A stretch of DNA of 19,789 nt from Actinomycetes bacterium (lineage in GTDB: Bacteria > Actinomycetota > Actinomycetes > Actinomycetales > Actinomycetaceae). Where the stretch lies: positions 1-19,789 of the forward strand of contig JAFAAX010000176.1 of NCBI GenBank assembly GCA_023426345.1, written 5' to 3'. Position numbers and translations under genes: made by a program. Below are positions 15,443-19,789 of this stretch, in pieces. The number at the start of each line of letters is the position of its first letter. The first letter of the stretch is position 1. Under the pieces are notes generated by a model. The model saw only the letters and a list, made by a program, of their open reading frames with translations, made no database searches and was not told the origin of the DNA.

Positions 15443-15937
15443 TCAGTCCGCGGCGGCGCCCCCCACGGGTTCGGACGTGAAGGCCCGGGTGTAGGTGACG
15501 CCCCGGGTGATCGTGTGCCCGATCGTGCAGTTGCGCTCGATGGCGGCCTGCGCGCGGGCCAGGAGCTTCTCCCGCTCGTCCCCGTCGACGCCGGAGAGGT
15601 CCTGGACGAGCTCCACCTGGAAGGAGTCGAAGCGGTCGGCTTGCTCGTCATAGGCGCCGGAGACGCCGATGACCTGGGCGAAGGCCTCGCCGAGCACGCG
15701 CTGCATGCGGATGTCGGAGGACATGGCGTTGCACCCGGCCAGCGCGATCTTGAGGAGATCCCCGGGGCTGAAGCGCCCCGGCCCGTCGCCCAGGAGGACC
15801 TCGGCGCCCCGCGCGTTGCGCGCGACGTACTGGCGCGTGCCCTGGCGCTCCAGGTAGAGGGGGGAGGAGGGGCCGCCCTCGGCTGCGGGGGCGGCATCCG
15901 GTGCGGTCGGTGCGGTTGGTGCGGTGTCGATGTCCAT
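15443..15937 (-). CDS. OsmC-family peroxidase-like protein
   Basis: A 164-residue cytoplasmic OsmC/Ohr-superfamily protein, expected to reduce organic or fatty-acid hydroperoxides using two cysteines. The conserved sites are visible: SPGDLLKIALAGCN with Cys69 and ERNCTIGHTITRG with Cys137. The first 25 residues are a low-complexity Ala/Pro/Thr tail encoded partly by three 9-bp repeats (15901-15927). The ATG at 15937 is preferred to one six codons upstream because a GACAAT -10-like hexamer ends exactly 6 nt before it. The gene is divergent from the GNAT gene; their starts are 62 bp apart. Confidence 0.9.
   Translation of the reverse strand: MDIDTAPTAPTAPDAAPAAEGGPSSPLYLERQGTRQYVARNARGAEVLLGDGPGRFSPGDLLKIALAGCNAMSSDIRMQRVLGEAFAQVIGVSGAYDEQADRFDSFQVELVQDLSGVDGDEREKLLARAQAAIERNCTIGHTITRGVTYTRAFTSEPVGGAAAD
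15901..15927. repeat. Three 9-bp tandem repeats in osmC-family gene
   Basis: GTGCGGTCG, GTGCGGTTG and GTGCGGTGT in tandem, reading as Thr-Ala-Pro-type codons on the minus strand near the protein N-terminus. A slippage-prone low-complexity tract. Confidence 0.6.
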
Positions 15938-15943
15938 GCGGCC

Positions 15944-15949
15944 ATTGTC
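15944..15949 (-). promoter_or_regulatory. -10 element, leaderless start of osmC-family gene
   Basis: Minus-strand GACAAT, then 6 nt, then ATG at 15937. No Shine-Dalgarno is present in the gap. Confidence 0.5.
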
Positions 15950-15987
15950 CCGCACCGCCGGGGGCTGCGCCGGGGAGCGGCCTGGGC

Positions 15988-15993
15988 TACGGT
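15988..15993 (+). promoter_or_regulatory. -10 element, leaderless start of GNAT gene
   Basis: TACGGT followed by 6 nt and the ATG at 16000, the same spacing as at 1775, 15944 and 17212. Confidence 0.5.
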
Positions 15994-15999
15994 TCGGGC

Positions 16000-16566
16000 A
16001 TGGCGATCGAGGTGCGTCCGGCGACCGGGCACTGGGAGGACTTCGCGTCCTTCATGGTCCCCCGGAAGCCCGGGGCCGGGGGATGCGTCTGCATGTCCTA
16101 CCGGGACGCCCGTCTCGACATGCCCGGGCGGATCGACCACATGAGGACGGAGTGCGCGGCGCCTCCGGGACCGGGCGTGCTCGCCTACCGGGACGGGGAG
16201 GTCGCCGGCTGGTGCTCCATCGCGCCGAAGGCCTCCCACCGGCGGTTGATGGCCTCGCGCGCCCTCCCCCACGTGGACGAGGACCTCGACCCGTGGTCGA
16301 TCGTCTGCTTCGTCGTCCGTCCCCCGTTCCGGCGCCAGGGACTCATGCACGATCTGCTGGAGGGCGCGGTCGGGCATGCCCGCGCCCACGGCGCCGTCCT
16401 CGTCGAGGGGTATCTGGTGGACGCCGGCGACCGCCGGGTAGACGCCATCAGCGGATACGTGGGGACGGTGTCCCTGTTCGAGCAGCACGGCTTCCATCGC
16501 GTCCAGCCGACGTCGGCCCATTCGGGCCGCGAGCTCCGCTGGCTGATGCGCCGAGACCTGCGCTGA
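16000..16566 (+). CDS. GNAT-family N-acetyltransferase with CxC motif
   Basis: A 188-residue predicted acetyl-CoA-dependent acyltransferase; substrate unknown. GNAT core features are GVLAYRDGEVAGWCSIAP (59-76), WSIVCFVVRPPFRRQGLM (99-116, the acetyl-CoA pyrophosphate-binding motif A) and SLFEQHGFHRV (158-168). The N-terminal GGCVCM (27-32) and the GWCS element match a subfamily I recall with a conserved C-x-C-M plus GWCSVAP signature, whose role is not known to me. ATG at 16000 is supported by TACGGT 6 nt upstream. It converges on the DUF2505 gene. Confidence 0.88.
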   Translation: MAIEVRPATGHWEDFASFMVPRKPGAGGCVCMSYRDARLDMPGRIDHMRTECAAPPGPGVLAYRDGEVAGWCSIAPKASHRRLMASRALPHVDEDLDPWSIVCFVVRPPFRRQGLMHDLLEGAVGHARAHGAVLVEGYLVDAGDRRVDAISGYVGTVSLFEQHGFHRVQPTSAHSGRELRWLMRRDLR

Positions 16567-16584
16567 CGCCCACCTTGCGGGGAG

Positions 16585-16602
16585 GGGCGGGACGGTCCGC
16601 CC
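16585..16602. terminator. Hairpin between convergent GNAT and DUF2505 genes
   Basis: GGGCGG (16585-16590) and CCGCCC (16597-16602) form a 6-bp GC stem with a 6-nt loop inside the 66-bp gap between convergent stops. No U-tract follows on either strand. Confidence 0.35.
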
Positions 16603-16632
16603 GGCGGCGGCAACGCGCTCGGCGGCCTGGGC

Positions 16633-17133
16633 TCAGGCCTGCGGGTGGGCGGACAGCCACTCCTGCGCGGCGGCCGGCTCGGTCTCCAGGGCGCCGCGGA
16701 CGTATCCGACCGCCTGCTTCTCGATCCCGCCGCCGATCAGCGGGATCTTCACGGAGAAGTCGAGGTCGACGGCGGCCTCCGTGGACTCTCCCCGGTCGGT
16801 GAGGACGACGGCCCCGGAGGCGGCCACCGGAGCGCCGGAGACCTCCAGGCCGAGCGTGCCGCGGCGCGTCGCCCCCTGGCGGGGCGCCAGGTCCAGGGTG
16901 AGCGTGCCCGACAGGCCCGCCTTCACGAAGCGCTGGGCCGCGGCGGGCAGCAGGGCCGTGTCGGCGCTCAGGGAGACGACGATCCGCGTGGCGCCGGCGT
17001 CCTCGCTCACGTCGACGCGCCGATCCTGGACGCCCCGGCGGTCCAGGCGGTGAAGCAGGTAGCCGGGTTCGGCGTACATCGCCGCGATCCGGTCCAGGCC
17101 GGCGGGATAGGCGAACGACTCGGTGATGTGCAC
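16633..17133 (-). CDS. DUF2505 domain protein
   Basis: A 166-residue protein of the actinobacterial DUF2505 family, probably a START/SRPBCC-like fold. It begins VHITESFAYPAGLDRIAAMYAEP, has a central beta-rich segment (LSGTLTLDLAPRQG, DLDFSVKIPLIGGGIEKQAVGYV) and ends in a short helix. The KIPLIGGGIEK segment is the clearest family mark. No catalytic residues can be named and the function is unknown. GTG at 17133 has AGGAAGG on the minus strand 6 nt upstream, so it is translated from an ordinary ribosome-binding site. Divergent from pdtaS with 90 bp between starts. Confidence 0.85.
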   Translation of the reverse strand: MHITESFAYPAGLDRIAAMYAEPGYLLHRLDRRGVQDRRVDVSEDAGATRIVVSLSADTALLPAAAQRFVKAGLSGTLTLDLAPRQGATRRGTLGLEVSGAPVAASGAVVLTDRGESTEAAVDLDFSVKIPLIGGGIEKQAVGYVRGALETEPAAAQEWLSAHPQA

Positions 17134-17206
17134 GGATGGCCTTCCTCGTGGGCGCCCCGGGGGGGGCGCGGACGGCGGGTGCCCGCCCGGTCGGCGCGCA
17201 TCCCTC

Positions 17207-17223
17207 GGCACTACAGTGGTGCC
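17207..17223 (+). promoter_or_regulatory. pdtaS -10 element flanked by an inverted repeat
   Basis: TACAGT (17212-17217) lies 6 nt before the ATG at 17224, predicting a leaderless transcript. It is bracketed by GGCAC (17207-17211) and GTGCC (17219-17223), a perfect 5-bp inverted repeat that could be an operator or a start-site hairpin. Confidence 0.5.
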
Positions 17224-18678
17224 ATGCGGAGCCTGATGCAACTCGCCGAGGAGGCGTCCTCGACCCCCTTGTCGGATGCGGACATCGACTGGCTTCATCT
17301 CCTGCTCGCCGACTGGCAGGTCCTCGCGGACCTCTCGGCGGCGGACCTGGTCCTGTGGCTGCCCACCGACGACAACCGGTTCATCGCGGTGGCCCACTGC
17401 CGGCCCGCCACGTCCTCGACCGTCCACCTCGACGACATCATCGGGCTGTACCTGCCGGCCGCGCGCGAGACGGAGCTGCGCCGCGCGATGTCGACGGGGC
17501 AGGTGATCCGCCCGGCGGTGGCCCGCTGGGCGGGCACGTACTCGATGATGGAGACCTGCGTCCCCGTCTTCCACAGCGGGCGCGTCATCGCCGTGATGAC
17601 CCGCGAGTCGAACCTGTCCGCCCCCCGCCCGCAGATCGGGTCGGAGGGCTGGACGGTGGCGGTGGCCGACGTCCTCTGCCAGATGATGACCCGCGGGGAG
17701 TACCCCTACGACTCGACGCCGACGGTGGCCACGCACGGGGTGCCGCGCGTCTTGGATGGCGTGATCCTCCTCGACGAGGACGGCCGCGTCCAGCAGGCCA
17801 CCCCCAACGCCGTGTCCTGCCTGCGCCGCCTCGGCATCCGGCACTCGATGATCGGGCGGGTGCTGGCGGAGGACATCACGGCCGTGGTCTCCGACGAGAC
17901 GATGATCGAGGAGACGCTGGCCGTCGTCGTCATGGGGCGGGCCTCCTGGCGCGTCGAGATCGCCGCGCACGCCTCCACGATCACGATGCGCGCCCTCCCC
18001 CTCCAGCAGGGACGCACGCGCCTGGGCGCCCTGCTGCTCACGCGCGACGTGTCGGAGGTCCGTCGCCGCGAGCAGGAGCTCATGACGAAGGACGCGACGA
18101 TCCGTGAGATCCACCACCGCGTGAAGAACAACCTCCAGACGGTCTCCGCGCTGCTGCGCCTGCAGGCGCGCCGCTCGGGCTCCGAGGAGGTGCGCGGCGC
18201 GCTCCAGGAGGCCGAGCGCCGCGTCCAGGCGATCGCCACGGTGCATGAGGCCCTCTCGCAGAACGTCGACGAGGCCGTCGACTTCGACGAGGTCGCCCGC
18301 TCCGTCCTGCGGATGTCGGGCGCGGTGGCCACCACCGACCACAAGGTCGAGGTCCACACGTCCGGCCGGTTCGGGGTGCTCGACGCCGACCGCGCGCAGG
18401 CCCTGGCCACGGTCCTCAACGAGCTGGTCGCCAATGCCGTCGAGCACGGGCTGGCCGACCGCGACGGGATGGTGCGCGTCGAGGCGACGCGCTCGGAGCG
18501 ACTGCTGGAGATCCTCGTGCGCGACAACGGCGCGGGGTTCCGCGACGGCACGCCGATGAGCGGCCTGGGGACGCAGATCGTGCGCCAGATGGTGACCGGG
18601 GAGCTGCGCGGGTCCATCGAGTGGCAGCACGGCGAGGACGGCGGGACCGTCGTCTGCCTGCGCCTTCCGGTCGAGTAG
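17224..18678 (+). CDS. pdtaS: PdtaS-like sensor histidine kinase (GAF-PAS-HisKA_2)
   Basis: A 484-residue soluble histidine kinase with no membrane segments. Residues 1-155 fit the N-terminal GAF-like domain and about 175-280 a PAS domain (GVILLDEDGRVQQATPNAV). Residues 290-484 are a HisKA_2/HATPase unit: H-box EIHHRVKNNLQTVSALLRLQ (295-314; one of His297/His298 is the phospho-acceptor), N-box NELVANAVEHG (399-409), G1 DNGAGF (434-439) and G2 GLGTQIV (447-453). Length and order match M. tuberculosis PdtaS (about 500 residues), which phosphorylates the ANTAR RNA-binding regulator PdtaR; no such partner gene is in the window. It faces whiB1 tail-to-tail, as Rv3220c and Rv3219 are neighbours. 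Start fixed by TACAGT 6 nt upstream. Confidence 0.93.
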   Translation: MRSLMQLAEEASSTPLSDADIDWLHLLLADWQVLADLSAADLVLWLPTDDNRFIAVAHCRPATSSTVHLDDIIGLYLPAARETELRRAMSTGQVIRPAVARWAGTYSMMETCVPVFHSGRVIAVMTRESNLSAPRPQIGSEGWTVAVADVLCQMMTRGEYPYDSTPTVATHGVPRVLDGVILLDEDGRVQQATPNAVSCLRRLGIRHSMIGRVLAEDITAVVSDETMIEETLAVVVMGRASWRVEIAAHASTITMRALPLQQGRTRLGALLLTRDVSEVRRREQELMTKDATIREIHHRVKNNLQTVSALLRLQARRSGSEEVRGALQEAERRVQAIATVHEALSQNVDEAVDFDEVARSVLRMSGAVATTDHKVEVHTSGRFGVLDADRAQALATVLNELVANAVEHGLADRDGMVRVEATRSERLLEILVRDNGAGFRDGTPMSGLGTQIVRQMVTGELRGSIEWQHGEDGGTVVCLRLPVE

Positions 18679-18889
18679 GCGGCGGGCCCCGGACTCGCGC
18701 GGCCCCGCGGGTCCCTGGGGTGCTTCGGGGATGCGCGGCACTCGGGGTCTTCGGGTCCTCCCGGGACGAGGTCGGCGCCGGCCCCGTGGCCCCGGTCCGC
18801 TTTCACCCGGCCGGGATCCCGCGGACGAGGGCGACCCCCTTCCGGCCGGGCGACCTCAGCGCACGGGCGTTCCCGCCCGCCGATGCGCG

Positions 18890-18919
18890 GCCGGCCCCGG
18901 ACCGAGGTCCGAGGCCGGC
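18890..18919. terminator. Long hairpin in pdtaS-whiB1 convergent gap
   Basis: GCCGGCC (18890-18896) pairs with GGCCGGC (18913-18919); inside, after one mismatch, CGGAC (18898-18902) pairs with GTCCG (18907-18911) around a 4-nt loop. About 12 bp of stem without a U-tract; probably part of a bidirectional transcription end. Confidence 0.5.
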
Positions 18920-18924
18920 GCTGT

Positions 18925-18949
18925 CCCCGCCCGTATCCGGGCGGTGGGG
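18925..18949. terminator. Second hairpin adjacent to whiB1 stop
   Basis: CCGCCCG (18927-18933) and CGGGCGG (18938-18944) form a 7-bp stem with loop TATC; a bulged T and further C/G pairs extend it. It lies 11 bp beyond the whiB1 stop codon and is the better candidate for whiB1 termination. Confidence 0.5.
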
Positions 18950-18959
18950 AGAATCCCGG

Positions 18960-19208
18960 TCAGGAGGCGCGGCGGGCGCGGGCGGCGCGGCGCTTGAAGG
19001 AGCGGCGCTCCTCCTCGCTCATGCCGCCCCAGACGCCGGAGTCCTGGTTGTTCTCGATGGCCCACTGGAGGCAGACGGTCTGCACGGAGCAGGTGCGGCA
19101 CACGGCCTTGGCCTCGGTGGCCTGGGCAATGGCGGGGCCGGTGTTTCCGATGGGGAAGAACAGCTCCGGATCGACACTCAGACAGGCCGCCTCACTCCGC
19201 CAATCCAT
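18960..19208 (-). CDS. whiB1: WhiB1-type [4Fe-4S] transcription regulator
   Basis: An 82-residue Wbl protein. Cluster ligands are Cys9, Cys37, Cys40 and Cys46 (C-x27-C-x2-C-x5-C); the GVWGG turn (58-62) precedes an Arg/Lys-rich DNA-binding tail. The opening MDWR, DPELFFPIGNTGPA and QDSGVWGGMSEEERR match WhiB1 rather than other WhiB paralogues. In mycobacteria WhiB1 is essential, binds the primary sigma factor SigA, senses nitric oxide through its cluster and represses its own promoter in the apo form. ATG at 19208 has GGAG 7 nt upstream. The upstream region carries a CRP-type site and a palindrome. Confidence 0.97.
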   Translation of the reverse strand: MDWRSEAACLSVDPELFFPIGNTGPAIAQATEAKAVCRTCSVQTVCLQWAIENNQDSGVWGGMSEEERRSFKRRAARARRAS

Positions 19209-19267
19209 TCCTCAACTCCGTTCGATGCCGTCGGCTGGGGCCGGCGTTCCTGGGACACGTCAACAAG

Positions 19268-19282
19268 GGACAAGTGTTGTCC
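19268..19282. promoter_or_regulatory. Perfect palindrome in whiB1 upstream region
   Basis: GGACAA-GTG-TTGTCC: two exact 6-bp arms around 3 nt. It overlaps the likely whiB1 -10 (minus strand AACACT, 19273-19278, with TTGCCC at 19296-19301 as a 17-bp-spaced -35), a position suited to repression. The binding protein is unknown. Confidence 0.5.
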
Positions 19283-19333
19283 GTTCTGTGAGACCGGGCA
19301 AGAGTGGAAGGCCACAACGGACGATCCCCCCAC

Positions 19334-19349
19334 TGTGCAACGAGTCACA
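19334..19349. promoter_or_regulatory. CRP/cAMP-receptor-type site upstream of whiB1
   Basis: TGTGC-AACGAG-TCACA; read on the minus strand, TGTGA-N6-GCACA. It differs at one position from the TGTGA-N6-TCACA consensus of the CRP family. It is centred about 133 bp upstream of the whiB1 ATG, some 75 bp upstream of the predicted start of transcription. In M. tuberculosis the cAMP receptor protein Rv3676 controls whiB1, which makes this assignment more credible. Confidence 0.6.
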
Positions 19350-19367
19350 CTGATGGCATTCGCGTCG

Positions 19368-19789
19368 TCAGGCGCCGACCAGCACCATCCGCTCGAGGTG
19401 CCCGCGATCGAGCAGCACGCCGCTGTCCGAGGCGTAGCGCTCGGCCGTCAGCGCGGGGTCCTGCGAGCGGGCCCGCTGCGCGAGCGCGCGCAGGACGTCG
19501 GCGTCCGGTCGCAGAGCCAAGACCGCGCGGTCGTCGCCCCGGAGGACCTGGAGGATCTGCGGCCACCGGTGGCCGGGGAGGACCTCGATGTCGGGAGGGG
19601 GGAGCCCGGCCTCCCGGTGGGCGCGCGCGATCGCCCGCTCGGCGGGCCCGGGGCGATCCGCCACGACCAGCCAGGCCCGCCCCGGTCGGACGGCGCGGGG
19701 ATCGAGCCCCGGCCCGGCCCGCGCGACGGTCCCGGAGGGGGCCTCCGCCAGGGCGATCCGCGGATCGTCCAGCGAGACGACCCTCCACG
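19368..19789 (-). CDS. Unrecognised protein, C-terminal 139 residues (5' end beyond window)
   Basis: An open minus-strand frame enters from the right edge and stops at 19368. The visible 139 residues include GRAWLVVADRPGPAERAIARAHREAG, PPPDIEVLPGHRWPQILQVLRGDDRAVLALRPDADVLRALA and a short end, LERMVLVGA. It looks soluble, alternating strands and helices, with no membrane segment or metal motif. I do not recognise the family. This frame is preferred over the overlapping frame ending at 19345 because its third codon positions are almost all G/C and its composition is balanced, whereas the other is mostly Arg/Pro/Gly. The stop is 159 bp from the whiB1 start, on the same strand, and the CRP-type site lies between them. 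Confidence 0.6.
   Translation of the reverse strand, partial: WRVVSLDDPRIALAEAPSGTVARAGPGLDPRAVRPGRAWLVVADRPGPAERAIARAHREAGLPPPDIEVLPGHRWPQILQVLRGDDRAVLALRPDADVLRALAQRARSQDPALTAERYASDSGVLLDRGHLERMVLVGA

Larger units (their letters stand above)
18679..18959. other. Non-coding gap between convergent pdtaS and whiB1
   Basis: Some 280 bp with no supported gene. The open frames crossing it lack homology-like features and any ribosome-binding context. Apart from the two hairpins near its right side nothing was recognised. Confidence 0.5.

Noticed and set aside
17134..18741. N-terminal extension of the DUF2505 frame across the pdtaS region
   Set aside because: The added part is antisense to pdtaS; a GTG at 17133 with a good ribosome-binding site gives a protein of normal family size.
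19345..19788. Alternative minus-strand frame at the right edge
   Set aside because: Dominated by Arg, Pro and Gly; the neighbouring frame ending at 19368 has balanced composition and GC-rich third positions.

Overview
The window is very GC-rich and densely coded on both strands, with mostly G/C third codon positions. WhiB1, the AdnA/AdnB helicase-nuclease pair, a PdtaS-type histidine kinase, DUF3107 and DUF2505 together point to an actinomycete. The compact Tad pilus locus and overall style would suit the Actinomycetaceae (Actinomyces/Schaalia-like), but genus is inference. No rRNA, tRNA, CRISPR array, insertion sequence or integrase was recognised.

Layout. 1-1509 (minus): DEAD-box RNA helicase, C-terminus beyond the window. 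1787-2425 (plus): ferritin-like/MiaE_2-type protein. 2470-2694 (minus): DUF3107 protein. 2799-9376 (plus): adnA and adnB, overlapping by 4 nt, encoding the double-strand-break resecting motor-nuclease. 9392-10591 (minus): an aminoglycoside-phosphotransferase-fold protein that has lost key kinase residues. 10792-15400 (plus): a seven-gene Tad (Flp/type IVc) pilus operon: ATPase, TadB, TadC, small pilin, two TadE-like minor pilins and a TadG-like protein. 15443-15937 (minus): OsmC-family protein. 16000-16566 (plus): GNAT acetyltransferase. 16633-17133 (minus): DUF2505 protein. 17224-18678 (plus): PdtaS-like sensor kinase. 18960-19208 (minus): whiB1. 19368-19789 (minus): C-terminal part of an unrecognised protein.

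The genes rhlE, the ferritin-like gene, DUF3107, adnAB, pdtaS and whiB1 also sit near each other in Mycobacterium tuberculosis (Rv3198-Rv3220 area, from memory). The window therefore looks like a conserved actinobacterial core neighbourhood into which a Tad pilus operon and a degenerate phosphotransferase are placed.

Regulation. Six genes share one start architecture: a -10-like hexamer (NANNNT) ending 6-7 nt before the start codon, which predicts leaderless mRNAs. Genes inside operons, DUF3107, DUF2505, tadA and whiB1 instead have Shine-Dalgarno sequences. Upstream of whiB1 there is a good CRP-type site (TGTGC-N6-TCACA) and a perfect palindrome over the likely -10. The points most worth following are the altered Walker motifs of AdnA, the pseudokinase-like neighbour of adnAB, the pilins lacking the usual glutamate at +5, and the whiB1 control region.
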